From: an uncultured Paracoccaceae bacterium
GTDB taxonomy: Bacteria; Pseudomonadota; Alphaproteobacteria; Rhodobacterales; Rhodobacteraceae
Direction: 5' to 3'
DNA: 64,000 bases
Assembly: GCA_947502145.1 (NCBI GenBank)
Contig: CANMYO010000001.1
Coordinates: 62,001 to 126,000 of the forward strand
This document shows positions 16,705-26,192 of this stretch, in pieces. Made by a program: the position numbers and the translations under genes. How positions within the stretch are numbered: position 1 is the stretch's first letter; every line of letters starts with the position of its first letter. The notes below the pieces were generated by a model. It ran no database searches. It was not told the DNA's origin and saw only the letters and a program-made list of their open reading frames with translations.

Positions 16705-17472
16705 ATGACCAGCCCGCTTTTTGATCTGACAGGCAAGACCGCCGTTGTCACAGGTGCCAAACGTGGCATTGGCATGGGAATGGCCAAGGCGCTGGCGGAT
16801 GCCGGCGCCGATATCATCGCGGTCTCTGCGACGATGCCGTCTGATGGTGGTGCGCTTGGCGAATATGTGCGCGGATTGGGTCGCGGTTTTGCGGCCTATG
16901 CGACAGATTTTGCCGATCGCGCAGCCGTACTGGCGCTTGCGCGGCAACTGGCCGCGGAACAGCCTCCGGTTGATATTCTTGTCAACAATGCCGGCACGAT
17001 CAAACGCAAGCCCGCCGCAGAGCACCCCGACGCGCTTTGGGACGAGGTGATCGAGGTCAACTTGTCGGCGCAGTTTGTCCTGTCGCGCGAAATTGGCGCG
17101 AAGATGGTCAGCCGTGGCAGCGGCAAGATCATCTTTACCGCCTCGCTGCTGACCTTTCAGGGCGGCATCACGGTGCCCGGATATGCCGCGTCAAAGGGCG
17201 GCATTGGCCAGTTGACCAAGGCGCTGGCAAACGAATGGGCTGGCAAGGGTGTCAATGTGAACGCCATCGCCCCCGGCTATATTGCGACCGATAACACGCA
17301 GGCGCTGCAGGATGACCCAGACCGGTCCAAATCAATTCTGGAACGGATTCCGGCAGGTCGCTGGGGCACGCCAGAGGATTTCGCCGGGCCAGCCGTTTTC
17401 CTCGCGTCCGCCGCATCGGATTACATGCATGGCACAGTGATGACCGTCGATGGCGGCTGGATGGGCCGCTAG
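16705..17472 (+). CDS. Short-chain dehydrogenase (2-deoxy-gluconate 3-dehydrogenase-like)
   Basis: A 255-residue classical SDR. The cofactor loop is TGAKRGIGMGMA (about 14-25), NNAG lies near 91, and the catalytic Ser is in FTASLLTF with Tyr/Lys in YAASKGG (about 157-163). The C-terminal VTVDGGWMGR-like end (MTVDGGW) is typical of KduD/gluconate dehydrogenase relatives. It is the last gene of the plus-strand operon and is followed by a perfect 11-bp stem-loop. With the dehydratase and Zn-dehydrogenase it suggests a non-phosphorylated sugar or uronate pathway. Alternatives include other sugar-ketone reductases. Confidence 0.85.
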   Translation: MTSPLFDLTGKTAVVTGAKRGIGMGMAKALADAGADIIAVSATMPSDGGALGEYVRGLGRGFAAYATDFADRAAVLALARQLAAEQPPVDILVNNAGTIKRKPAAEHPDALWDEVIEVNLSAQFVLSREIGAKMVSRGSGKIIFTASLLTFQGGITVPGYAASKGGIGQLTKALANEWAGKGVNVNAIAPGYIATDNTQALQDDPDRSKSILERIPAGRWGTPEDFAGPAVFLASAASDYMHGTVMTVDGGWMGR

Positions 17473-17728
17473 ACCGCACCGCTTTCCTGACGGCGCGGCA
17501 TGGCCGGATTGGCGCACCTTCGCCCCGCGAGGGCCAAGACGGCACCATCGAGAACCGTCGCCGGAATGCAAGCGCTTTGCCATCGCATTGGCAAAGCGCA
17601 CCCGCATTGATGAGATGCGATGCCAGCCCCTGCGCCATCAACGGGACCGATAGGGCGGCCCGGTGATCCAACAGCGCGCACCTTATGCCGGTGACAAGGA
17701 CCGGCGGCGATCGATCGGCGGCTGGTTC
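17473..17728. terminator. Convergent intergenic region with 11-bp stem-loop
   Basis: The region separates two converging operons. GCGCTTTGCCA (17572-17582) and TGGCAAAGCGC (17589-17599) form a perfect 11-bp stem with the six-base loop TCGCAT. There is no T-run, so it is not a textbook intrinsic terminator, but its position suits a bidirectional 3'-end or mRNA-protecting structure. No gene is recognised in the rest. Confidence 0.45.
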
Positions 17729-18712
17729 TTAAACCTCACCTGCAAAATGGCACAGTACATCGGCACCGTTGATCACTTTGCGCGGCGGCGCCGATTGCTG
17801 GCAAAGCGCCGTCGCATGTGGACAGCGAGACGCAAACCGGCAACCCGTTTTGCTGGCAGAGCCATCGCTGATCGCAACCGGTGCCCGCTTGCCCCGGCGC
17901 GCCCGCGGATCGGGGATCGGCACGGCCTCCAGCAAGGCACGGGTGTAGGGGTGCTTTGGATCTGCAAACAGTTCTTCGGTTGTCGACAGTTCAACCACCT
18001 GCCCCAGATACATCACCGCGATACGGTCACAGACATGTTCAACAACGGCAAGATCATGGGCGATGAAGACATATGTCAGGTCAAATTCTTCCTGCAGGTC
18101 CTGCAACAGATTCAGCGTTTGCGCCTGAATGGATACATCAAGCGCTGAAACGGCCTCATCCGCGACAATCAGCTCGGGCTGTGTAGCAAGGGCGCGGGCA
18201 ATACCAAGACGCTGGCGTTGACCGCCTGAAAACGCATTTGGATAGCGCAGCAGAAATTCGCGCCGCAATCCCACCTGTTCAAGTAGATTGCCAACCCGAT
18301 CCGCCAACGCCTGACCGGACAGGCCCTCGGACTTTCGCAGACATTGGCCAACAAGTTCGATCACCCGCAGGCGCGGATTCAACGAGGACTGCGGATCCTG
18401 AAACACCATGCGAATGTCCCGCCAGATACCGCGCAGCTTGTCCTTTTCACCGCCGACCAGTTCGATGGGCGCCTTGTCTTTTGCCTTGAACTTGATCGAC
18501 CCGTCGGTTGGCTTCAGAATTTGCATGATGCAGCGGCCCAGGGTGGTCTTGCCGCTGCCGGATTCGCCAACAATACCAAACGTCTCGCCCCGCATCACGT
18601 CAAACGAAATGTCATCGACAGCCCGGACAATGTCCGTTGGTTTGCCAAAGAATCCGCCGCCAATGGGGAAATGCATGTCCAGGTCACGGACTTCGAGGAT
18701 GGGATCGGTCAT
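17729..18712 (-). CDS. Oligopeptide/oligosaccharide ABC transporter ATPase (DppF/OppF type)
   Basis: Second ATPase of an Opp/Dpp-class importer, 327 residues. Walker A is GESGSGKTT (about 49-57), signature FSGGQRQRLG, Walker B LIVADEAVSALDVS, then an H-loop IAHDLAVV. The C-terminal oligopeptide-transporter extension carries the cysteine cluster CRFASRCPHA...C typical of iron-sulfur-containing DppD/F proteins. The start overlaps the end of the partner ATPase gene by four bases. Class members transport peptides, but homologues in alphaproteobacteria also take up galactosides and plant oligosaccharides; the upstream dehydratase gene supports a sugar substrate here. Confidence 0.92.
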   Translation of the reverse strand: MTDPILEVRDLDMHFPIGGGFFGKPTDIVRAVDDISFDVMRGETFGIVGESGSGKTTLGRCIMQILKPTDGSIKFKAKDKAPIELVGGEKDKLRGIWRDIRMVFQDPQSSLNPRLRVIELVGQCLRKSEGLSGQALADRVGNLLEQVGLRREFLLRYPNAFSGGQRQRLGIARALATQPELIVADEAVSALDVSIQAQTLNLLQDLQEEFDLTYVFIAHDLAVVEHVCDRIAVMYLGQVVELSTTEELFADPKHPYTRALLEAVPIPDPRARRGKRAPVAISDGSASKTGCRFASRCPHATALCQQSAPPRKVINGADVLCHFAGEV

Positions 18713-19734
18713 GCCTTGCGCCCCTCTTGATGCAGGAAACAGGCGGCGTGGCTTTCGCCTGTTGCGGTCATTTGCGGTTCTGCGACATCACATACCCCCG
18801 GCATGAAAGCGTCACAGCGGGTCCGGAATGTGCAGCCCGAGGGGCGTGCCAAAGGATGCGGCACCATGCCCCGAATAGCGGGGAGCCGATCCTGCTTTTC
18901 CATCCCCATGCGCGGCACCGAGGCCAAAAGCGCGCGGGTATAGGGATGCTGCGGATTTTCAAAGATCGAATAGACGTCGCCGGTTTCCACGACCTTGCCC
19001 ATGTACATCACCGCGACATCCTCGGCGACTTCGGCTACAACCCCAAGATCATGGGTGATCAGCATCACGCCCATCTGGAACTCTTCCTTGAGTTCAGCGA
19101 TCAGATCAAGAATCTGCGCCTGCGTAGTGACGTCAAGCGCGGTTGTCGGTTCATCCGCAATCAGAAGGCGTGGCTGGCAGGATAGCGCCATTGCGATCAT
19201 CGCCCGCTGCCGCATGCCGCCGGACAGCTCAAATGGATAGGCCTCAAACCGTTCTGCCGGTTTGGGGATACCAACCTTGTCCAGCATCTCGATCGCCGTT
19301 TCCTTTGCCTCGGCCTTGGACATGGGGCGGTGCAACAGGATCGTTTCGGTGATCTGTTTGCCAATTTTCTGGATCGGCCCCAATGATGACATTGGCTCCT
19401 GAAAAATCATTGCGATATCCTGGCCGCGAATTTCGCGCAGCGCTTTTGAGCCGTGGCGCGCCTTGGCAAGATCAACGACGCGCCCTTCGGCGTTCCGATA
19501 GTTGATCGACCCGTTCACGATCCGGCCGGGCGCATCCACGATGCGCAGGATTGATCGGGCCATGATCGACTTGCCACAGCCCGATTCACCAAGAACGCAC
19601 AGCGTCCGGTTGGCGAAGACGTCCAGATCAACGCCTTCAACGGCCTTTACAACACCATCATCGGTGAAGAAATGCGTTTGCAGGTCGCGAATTTCGACGA
19701 GCGGATCAGTGGGCATTTGGATCTGCGGCATCAC
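18709..19734 (-). CDS. Oligopeptide/oligosaccharide ABC transporter ATPase (DppD/OppD type)
   Basis: First ATPase of the Opp/Dpp-class importer, 341 residues. Walker A is GESGCGKSI (about 54-62), signature [10 protein letters not shown], Walker [15 protein letters not shown] and switch ITHDLGVV. The C-terminal cysteine-bearing segment includes [15 protein letters not shown]. Its start overlaps the permease gene by 29 bases; an internal ATG (MPTDPLVEI) at 19716 would reduce this to 11. It forms a heterodimer with the next gene's product on the cytoplasmic face of the permeases. Confidence 0.92.
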   Translation of the reverse strand: MMPQIQMPTDPLVEIRDLQTHFFTDDGVVKAVEGVDLDVFANRTLCVLGESGCGKSIMARSILRIVDAPGRIVNGSINYRNAEGRVVDLAKARHGSKALREIRGQDIAMIFQEPMSSLGPIQKIGKQITETILLHRPMSKAEAKETAIEMLDKVGIPKPAERFEAYPFELSGGMRQRAMIAMALSCQPRLLIADEPTTALDVTTQAQILDLIAELKEEFQMGVMLITHDLGVVAEVAEDVAVMYMGKVVETGDVYSIFENPQHPYTRALLASVPRMGMEKQDRLPAIRGMVPHPLARPSGCTFRTRCDAFMPGVCDVAEPQMTATGESHAACFLHQEGRKA

Positions 19735-20830
19735 GAAGTCCGTCCCCTAGAAAGTTCAATGCCAGCACCGCGATGACAATCATCGACCCGGGGGCGATCA
19801 ACAGCCAGGGTGCCTCGATTATGGTGCGAATGTTCTGCGCCTCTTTCAGCAGTGTTCCCCAACTGATGATGGGTGGCTGAAGACCGATACCAAGAAATGA
19901 CAGCGAGGTTTCGGCAAGGATCATCAGCGGCACCGCCAGCGTCAGCGAGGCAATGATATGGCTCGAGAAACTGGGCACCATATGCTTCCAGATCACCTCC
20001 CAATCGGTCAGCCCGTCAAGACGCGCGGCGATGATGAAATCTTCGTTGCGCAGGCTGAGGAACTTGCCCCTGACCTCGCGGGCCAGCCCGGTCCAACCAA
20101 TCATCGACACGATGAGTGTCACCACAAAGTATGTGCGCAGCGGTGGCCAGCCCAGCGGGATCGCGGCGGCAAGCCCCATCCACAGCGGGATTGTCGGGAT
20201 CGATCTGATAAATTCGATCAATCGCTGGATCAACGTATCAATCCATCCCCCGTAATAGCCCGACAGCCCGCCGAGTGAGACGCCGATCAACAGTGACACA
20301 ATCACCCCGACAAGTCCGATGGACATCGATACCTGCGTGCCCAGCACGATGCGGCTCAGAATGTCGCGCCCCAGCCGATCCGCCCCCAGAAAGTTCACCT
20401 TATGGTCAGGGTCCACGGGGCCGAAGAAATGGCGCGTCGACGGGATGAAACCGAACAGCTTGTATTCATAGCCTTTCACAAAGAACCCCAGCGGGACGAT
20501 CTTGTCTTCATGCGGTTCATAGCTGCGGCGCATGGTTGATTGGTCGATCTGCATCACCAGCGATTTCGCATGGAGCTGAAATCGGGTTTCGCCGGTTTCG
20601 TCAGCCGCAAAAAAGTGGATGCCCTGCGGCGGCGCAAAGATGCCCCTGCGGTTTGTCTCATCCGGGTCCTGCGGTGCCAGAAATCCGCCCGTCAGGGCCA
20701 TGAAATAAATCAACCCCACCAGCCAAAGGCTGAAATAGGCGATCCGGTGCCGGCGAAACTTTCGCCACATAAGCTGCCAAGGGCCCAGCAGCGCCGGAGC
20801 GTCAACGGGGTTTGTGTCCACTTTTGTCAT
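19706..20830 (-). CDS. ABC transporter permease (DppC/OppC type) with long periplasmic insert
   Basis: A 374-residue permease, longer than the usual 280-300 residues for DppC. The extra length is a roughly 90-residue hydrophilic stretch after the first helix (about residues 55-145, including FAADETGETRF and FGPVDPDHKVNFLGADRLGRD), which would be periplasmic. The remaining five helices and the EAA-like loop, including AARLDGLTDWEVIWKHMVP, are normal. Permeases with this insert accompany large binding proteins like the one encoded in this operon. It overlaps the partner permease gene by four bases. Confidence 0.9.
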   Translation of the reverse strand: MTKVDTNPVDAPALLGPWQLMWRKFRRHRIAYFSLWLVGLIYFMALTGGFLAPQDPDETNRRGIFAPPQGIHFFAADETGETRFQLHAKSLVMQIDQSTMRRSYEPHEDKIVPLGFFVKGYEYKLFGFIPSTRHFFGPVDPDHKVNFLGADRLGRDILSRIVLGTQVSMSIGLVGVIVSLLIGVSLGGLSGYYGGWIDTLIQRLIEFIRSIPTIPLWMGLAAAIPLGWPPLRTYFVVTLIVSMIGWTGLAREVRGKFLSLRNEDFIIAARLDGLTDWEVIWKHMVPSFSSHIIASLTLAVPLMILAETSLSFLGIGLQPPIISWGTLLKEAQNIRTIIEAPWLLIAPGSMIVIAVLALNFLGDGLRDAADPNAH

Positions 20831-21810
20831 TGGTAACGAATCCTTGGATCAATCCACGCCAGCAGCAGGTCTGAAATCAACGTGCCAACCACGGTCAACA
20901 GGCTGACGATCAGGATCAGCGACCCGGCAAGATACATGTCCTGGACCAGCAAGGCGCGCAGCAGCAGCGGTCCGGTTGTTGGCAGGTTCATCACCACGGC
21001 CACGATTATTTCGCCAGAAACCAGTGTCGGCAAAATCCACCCGATGGTGGATACAAACGGGTTCAGCGCCACGCGCACGGGATAACGCAGCAAAAGTTGA
21101 AATTCGCTCATGCCCTTGGCGCGTGCAGTGACAACGTAGGGACGGTAAAGCTCGTCCAGCAGGTTGGCCCGCATGATCCGGATCAAGGCCGCCGCACCCG
21201 AGGTGCCCACCACGACGATGGGCATCCAGATGTGTTTGAACAGGTCGACATATTTGTCCCATGTCCAGGGCGCGTCGAGGTATTCGGGGCTGACCAGCCC
21301 GCCAACGCTTTGCCCAAAATACTTGAATGCGACATACATCATCACCAGTGCCAGCAGGAAATTCGGCACGGCCAGACCGACAAAGCCAAAGAACGTCGCA
21401 ACGTAGTCACCAACCGAATACTTGCGCACGGCTGAGTAGATCCCGATCGGAAGGGCGGTGATCCAGATGAACAGAAGGGTCATGATCGAGATGCCAAAGG
21501 TCCATCCCAGCCGGTCCCAGATCAGATCGTTGACCGGTACGTTCTTTTCAAACGAGATGCCAAAGTTGCCTTCGAACAGGATGCCGCTGATCCACTTGTA
21601 ATACTGGACATACATTGGCTGCCCCAGACCGTACTGGTCGCGCAACGCCTGCATGGTGCCCTCGTCCAGGCCGCCGCTGTCGTTGAGTTCCGCAGCCAGC
21701 GTATCCAGATAGTCGCCTGGCGGAAGCTGGATGATGACGAAGGTCACAATCGAGACCAGAAACATGGTCGGGATCATGTACAGCAATCTGCGCGCAAAGA
21801 ATCCAAGCAT
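20827..21810 (-). CDS. ABC transporter permease (DppB/OppB type)
   Basis: A 327-residue inner-membrane permease with six hydrophobic segments. The N-terminal RRLLYMIPTMFLVSIVTFVI helix and PPGDYLD are typical of the DppB family. The cytoplasmic coupling loop includes RPYVVTARAKGMSEFQLLLR, and DPRIRYQ lies at the C-terminus. It follows the binding-protein gene after a 94-base gap holding a strong hairpin, and overlaps the next permease gene by four bases. Confidence 0.92.
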   Translation of the reverse strand: MLGFFARRLLYMIPTMFLVSIVTFVIIQLPPGDYLDTLAAELNDSGGLDEGTMQALRDQYGLGQPMYVQYYKWISGILFEGNFGISFEKNVPVNDLIWDRLGWTFGISIMTLLFIWITALPIGIYSAVRKYSVGDYVATFFGFVGLAVPNFLLALVMMYVAFKYFGQSVGGLVSPEYLDAPWTWDKYVDLFKHIWMPIVVVGTSGAAALIRIMRANLLDELYRPYVVTARAKGMSEFQLLLRYPVRVALNPFVSTIGWILPTLVSGEIIVAVVMNLPTTGPLLLRALLVQDMYLAGSLILIVSLLTVVGTLISDLLLAWIDPRIRYQ

Positions 21811-21864
21811 GGGAATATGCCTCAGGTGACCGGAAAACGTGGGTGCCCCAACGGGGTGAGATTA

Positions 21865-21891
21865 GCCTCTGGCGCGGGGGGCGCCAGAGGC
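21865..21891 (-). promoter_or_regulatory. Strong stem-loop between binding-protein and permease genes
   Basis: GCCTCTGGCGC (21865-21875) and GCGCCAGAGGC (21881-21891) form a perfect 11-bp GC-rich stem with a five-base loop. It lies between the binding-protein stop and the permease start and has no T-run. Such structures often raise binding-protein mRNA stability over that of the transporter genes. Confidence 0.6.
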
Positions 21892-21904
21892 CGTTGGCAG
21901 GCGC

Positions 21905-23839
21905 TTAGTTTGCGCCGCCTTCGAAGTAGTATTGCGCTGTGTAGGGCGCAGGTGTCCAAAGCTGACCAGCGATCGGCATCGGATCAGGATAGTTGCGCAG
22001 ATTGTTGCGCGCGATCCCAAAGGCACCGTCACTTTGCATCAGACCAATGGTCAGAAGCTGCCCGGTGGCGTTTTCGATCAACTCGATCATCGCGGCTTCC
22101 TGCACGGCTGGATCTGCCGAAGAGGTCACTTTGGCATAGCTGTCAAACAGCGCCTTGATGTTTGCCGGTGGCTCTTCGCCGGTGGACGGGTCAACACCCC
22201 AGGCCGCCCATTTAGGCGCCCAGTATACCGCCTGCCCGCGTGGCAGGTAGCAATCAGGGTTGGTGTAGGCATCAACCAGACCGCCGGGGCAGTTCCAGAT
22301 ATAGCCGTCATGCTCTGCCGCCGAGGCAAGTTCCTGCAACCGTGACCGGTCGCTGGCACGGACCTGAATGTCCAGACCCACGTCCTTGGCATAGCCCGAG
22401 ACAAGCTCCATCACGTCAGGATACTGAAAGCCGAAAACGTCAGCGACAAGGAAGACCAGCGTCAGACGTTCGCCATCAGGGCCAAGCCGGAAGCCGTCAC
22501 CGTCCTTCTGGTCAAGTCCCATGCCATCCAGCAGCGCATTCGCCTTGTCAGGGTCGAACTCTGTCATCTGGGTTGACCACTCTTCGTTGTAAAGTGGCGA
22601 CAGCGGATGCGGCGAAGTCTGCCGCGCGTTGCCGACACCCAGATAGACCAGATCAATGATCTCCTGGCGGTCAATCGCGTGGCTTAGCGCCTGCCGGAAT
22701 TCCAACGTGTTGACGATCTCGTTCTTGACCGGATCGGGGTTGTTGAGGTTCAGCATCAGTGCGGCCTGGCTCGCGCCAATGTCGCCAACCTGATAGAACC
22801 CATAATTGCCACGGTCCTGGTTATCAGTCAGCGCGGCCAGGTTTGCCGGACGACCGATGTGGCGTGCCATATAGTCGATTTCGCCGTTGAAGGCTTTCAG
22901 TAGGATCGATTCCGCATCTTCCACCTGATCCCATGTCACCTTGTCGATGTAGGGCAATTGCTGTCCGTCGGCATCGACTTTCCAGTAATACGGGTTCCGC
23001 TCTGCCACCATCCGGTCGGTTGAACCGTAGGCCTCGACGATATGCCATGGATGCAGCGTCGGGCGATCCGCATTCTGCCAGAACAGTGGCGTATGCATCG
23101 GACCGGCCTTGAGATTGAACAACGACACCCAATCATTGGCGGCAGGCTCTGCGTCGATCAGCGCTTGCACGTCGTCATTATAATCTGCGTGGAATTGCTC
23201 CAGATAGTGACGCGGATAGTTCACGACATAATAGCCAAAGCCATAAGCCATGTTCTGCAGGAACAAGCCGTTTGGCTCACCAAACTTGAATTCCACCGTG
23301 GTGTCATCGATCTTTGTGACCTCAACCGGGCCGCTGCCACCCACATACATGGGGTGCTTGGACGGGGTCAGACGCTCGTCGGAAAAGACCTCATACCAGA
23401 ACATGATATCATCGGCGGTGAAGGGTTCACCGTCAGACCAGCGCATGCCTTCGCGCAACTTGAAGGTAAAGGTCGTGGCATCGTCGGACACCTCGTAGCT
23501 TTCAGCGATGTTGGTCTTGACCTCTGACCAATCCGCGCTCCAACGGACAAGGTTTTCGTTGCTGATCAAGCGGACCATGTTGTGCTGGTCGCCGCCACCA
23601 AGGATTGCACGACGCAATGTGCCGCCGTATTCGCCAATGGAATCAAGCGTTTCGAACACCAGCGGGTTGGCTGGCAACCGCTCCTGGACCGGTGGCAGAT
23701 CGCCAGCGGCCACGGCCTCATCAAATGATGGCGCCTGTGTGTAATCCTGTGCAGATGCGGGTATCGCCCCTGCTGCGATCAGGGATATCGCGGCAACGCC
23801 GGACACCCAGATCTGTCTTGTCCTCGTCATGAAACTCAT
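21905..23839 (-). CDS. Large periplasmic binding protein of ABC transporter (SBP_bac_5)
   Basis: Family 5 extracellular solute-binding protein, 644 residues from the ATG at 23839. That start is chosen because GGAGGAAAAC precedes it; the longer frame adds 27 residues with no ribosome site. A signal peptide is clear: TRTRQIWVSGVAAISLIAAG, then an A-x-A site at IPASAQ-D. The mature part has the family's FKLREGMRWSDGEPFTADD region and EFRQALSHAIDR. At over 600 residues it is larger than peptide-type DppA (about 510) and matches the size class seen for oligosaccharide or alpha-galactoside binders. It lies 35 bases after the enolase-superfamily gene. Confidence 0.92.
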   Translation of the reverse strand: MSFMTRTRQIWVSGVAAISLIAAGAIPASAQDYTQAPSFDEAVAAGDLPPVQERLPANPLVFETLDSIGEYGGTLRRAILGGGDQHNMVRLISNENLVRWSADWSEVKTNIAESYEVSDDATTFTFKLREGMRWSDGEPFTADDIMFWYEVFSDERLTPSKHPMYVGGSGPVEVTKIDDTTVEFKFGEPNGLFLQNMAYGFGYYVVNYPRHYLEQFHADYNDDVQALIDAEPAANDWVSLFNLKAGPMHTPLFWQNADRPTLHPWHIVEAYGSTDRMVAERNPYYWKVDADGQQLPYIDKVTWDQVEDAESILLKAFNGEIDYMARHIGRPANLAALTDNQDRGNYGFYQVGDIGASQAALMLNLNNPDPVKNEIVNTLEFRQALSHAIDRQEIIDLVYLGVGNARQTSPHPLSPLYNEEWSTQMTEFDPDKANALLDGMGLDQKDGDGFRLGPDGERLTLVFLVADVFGFQYPDVMELVSGYAKDVGLDIQVRASDRSRLQELASAAEHDGYIWNCPGGLVDAYTNPDCYLPRGQAVYWAPKWAAWGVDPSTGEEPPANIKALFDSYAKVTSSADPAVQEAAMIELIENATGQLLTIGLMQSDGAFGIARNNLRNYPDPMPIAGQLWTPAPYTAQYYFEGGAN

Positions 23840-23874
23840 GTTTTCCTCCTCCGATTTAGTCGTCTTCAAAAAGT

Positions 23875-25065
23875 TTACCAGTTGGTTACGGACCCGTCTG
23901 GTTTGCGCAGATGCGGACATTCCACATGCGCAGGTTGTGACGCGCGTAATGCGTCTTCGTTCACTTCAACCCCCAGACCAGGTGCATCAGGCACGGCGTA
24001 GCACGCCCCCTCAAGCTGCACCTGTTGCGGGAACAGCGTTGGATCGTGAAAACCAAGGTTCTCGACGCTGGACTGTCGCGTTTCCAACCAGCTGAAGTTT
24101 GGCACTGCGGCAGACAGATGCACGCTGGCCGCGGTACAGATCGGCCCCAGCGGATTATGCGGCATCAGGTCAATGTAATGGCGCTCGCTCCACCCGGCGA
24201 CCTTCATTCCTTCGGTAAAACCGCCGATGTTGCAGATGTCCAAGCGCATGTATTGGGTCAGCCCCTTGTCAAGGTATGGGCCCGCCTGCCACTTCGACGC
24301 GAACTCTTCGCCCACGGCGAACGGGACATCCGTCATGCCGCGCAGCATTTCGTATGCCTCGGGCGTTTCACAGCGGATCGGCTCTTCCAGAAAATCCAGC
24401 GTGCCCGGCGGCAGCATGTTGCAGAAACTTGCGATTTCAGCGGGGGAATAACGGTGGTGCAGGTCAATCCCGATGGACAGATCCCGGCCAAACCTGTCCC
24501 GCATGGCGGTGAGGATCTCTACGGTTTTTCCCAGCGTTCCCCTGGGGTTAAAGGCACCCTCTGTATTAAATCCGGCGGGGTAGATGCGCACGCAATCCCA
24601 GCCGTCATCAACCAACGTCTGGGTGTCGGCAAGCGCTGCGTCGATATCCTTTGCCATAAAGCTGGCGAATGTCGGGACGACATCGCGCTGTTTCCCACCC
24701 AGAAGCTGATGCACCGGCACGCCCAGCCGTTTGCCCAGAATGTCGTATAGCGCGATGTCGATTGCCGAGATGGCCGCTGTCAAAACCCGGCCACCTTCAA
24801 AATACTGACTGCGGTAGGTTTCCTGCCAGATCCGCCCGATCTGACCTGCGTCCTGCCCCACAAGGAAACCGGCAAAGTCATTAATGACTGCGGCGACAGC
24901 CGTTTCGCGGGAGGACAACCCGGATTCGCCCCAGCCAATAATGCCCTCGCGGGTCTCAACACGCACCAAAAGCTGATTGCGAAATCCAACCCGCGCAAGG
25001 ATGGGTTCGATTTTGGCAATCTGGTTTGCGTCAGATGCGGATGTCCGGATTGAGCCGTCAGCCAT
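23875..25065 (-). CDS. Enolase-superfamily dehydratase (galactonate dehydratase-like)
   Basis: Mandelate racemase-family protein, 396 residues from the ATG at 25065 (MADGSIRTS); a GTG at 25113 would add 16. Metal ligands are D in IGIDLHHRYS, E in LDFLEEPI and E in VGEEFASKW, and the catalytic His is in LMPHNPLGPI. This is the arrangement of D-galactonate dehydratase and relatives, where an Asp-His pair follows the first ligand. It opens the minus-strand operon with the Opp-type transporter, so the importer probably brings in the sugar acid or oligosaccharide it degrades. Exact stereochemistry of the substrate is not readable. Confidence 0.85.
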   Translation of the reverse strand: MADGSIRTSASDANQIAKIEPILARVGFRNQLLVRVETREGIIGWGESGLSSRETAVAAVINDFAGFLVGQDAGQIGRIWQETYRSQYFEGGRVLTAAISAIDIALYDILGKRLGVPVHQLLGGKQRDVVPTFASFMAKDIDAALADTQTLVDDGWDCVRIYPAGFNTEGAFNPRGTLGKTVEILTAMRDRFGRDLSIGIDLHHRYSPAEIASFCNMLPPGTLDFLEEPIRCETPEAYEMLRGMTDVPFAVGEEFASKWQAGPYLDKGLTQYMRLDICNIGGFTEGMKVAGWSERHYIDLMPHNPLGPICTAASVHLSAAVPNFSWLETRQSSVENLGFHDPTLFPQQVQLEGACYAVPDAPGLGVEVNEDALRASQPAHVECPHLRKPDGSVTNW

Positions 25066-25435
25066 GTTGGTTGTTTCCCCCACGATGCACCCCCCAATTC
25101 GAACCTCGCCCACAATTCATATCACAATAATTGCCAGATCGTACATTATTTTTTTAGTTTGAAACGTTATTTTGCCAATTTTGGCGGTTTTCTTCATGCT
25201 TTTGAATGACAACCCGGGTCGGCAGATCGCGTCCGCGCAACTGTCCTGAATGGTCTCACGTCCTCAGATCGCCCCGCATTGGCCTGCGCAGGGGCATCAG
25301 TCTGGCATGGAACTTTGACCCGATTCGTGCCTCTCAGTGTCACCAAGCCACGCCGCTGCGCTACCGCGCCAAATGCAGGACAGACACATTCGTTATGTCC
25401 GGATCTGCGCCACGGCGGATCGGGATGGCGGGGGA
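25066..25435. promoter_or_regulatory. Promoter region of the dehydratase/transporter operon
   Basis: The AT-rich part (about 25125-25200) is the likely promoter of the minus-strand operon. It contains GTACATTATT (25141-25150) and ACGTTATT (25164-25171). Both words recur upstream of the broken gntR gene (26212-26221 and 26193-26200), suggesting a shared operator. GCCAA-TT-TTGGC at 25174-25185 is a further short inverted repeat. No gene is seen from 25200 to 25435. Confidence 0.45.
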
Positions 25436-26137
25436 CTAACTGCGCGCGGCGCGGGTCCGCTCGATGCGCAGCTGATCGACAAGGTGGCGACCGGCATCGC
25501 CGATGTGCTGGCTCAATACCTTGACGGCAACTTCAACGTCCTGCTGGCGGATCGCTTCGATCAATGCCCGATGTTCGCGCAGGATCGCCTCTTGCCGCCC
25601 CAGCGCAATCGGAATGCGGGTGTTGATCGATCCCATGATTTCGCGGTGCTGTTTCCAGACCCCAAAGGCCACCCGATTGTAGTGACGTTCATACATCGTT
25701 TCGTGGAAGGCCCGGTCAAGCATCGTGTGCTTTTCCTTGTCGGCAAAGTTCAAATCTTCGATAGCGTCCTAAATACGGTCAAGCTCTGCGACATCATCTG
25801 CGCTGGCCGTTTCGACATACAGGCGCAGCAGATAGGGTTCCAATTGATAGCCGACCTCGGCCACGTCGCGGACGAATTCCATGTCAATTGGACGAACGCG
25901 GGCACCCTGATTTGGGGTAATCAGGACAAGACCCTCGCCGCGCAATTGTTGCAGGGCCTCGCGCACCGGATTGGTCGAAGTATCATGTGCGCGGGCAAGG
26001 TCCGAGACTTTCAACCGCTCATTTGCCGCCAGTTCGCCTGACAGAATGTCATGGCGAATGCGTTCGTATATCGAACTTGAGGCTGTCGCGGGGGCATCCG
26101 TTTCAGCAGCAAGGGCTAATGGACCATAGCGAGCCAT
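25436..26137 (-). pseudogene. GntR-family (FCD) regulator interrupted by an in-frame amber codon
   Basis: One continuous reading frame of 233 codons encodes a complete FadR-type regulator except for a TAG at 25771-25769. Before it are the winged helix (IYERIRHDILSGELAANERL, then TSTNPVREALQQL) and the start of the FCD domain, ending ADDVAELDRI. After the stop, the same frame continues DAIEDLNFADKEKHTML and then AFHETMYERHYNRV, ending the domain normally. A single base change therefore explains the break. The gene is next to, and shares upstream motifs with, the dehydratase/ABC operon it presumably controlled. Loss would make that operon constitutive if it was a repressor. A sequencing error or readthrough cannot be excluded. 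Confidence 0.85.
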
Positions 26138-26192
26138 GAAAAGATCGTCCTCCGTTCCAATCTGAGGGTCAAGCCGCCCACGTCAGCTTAGC

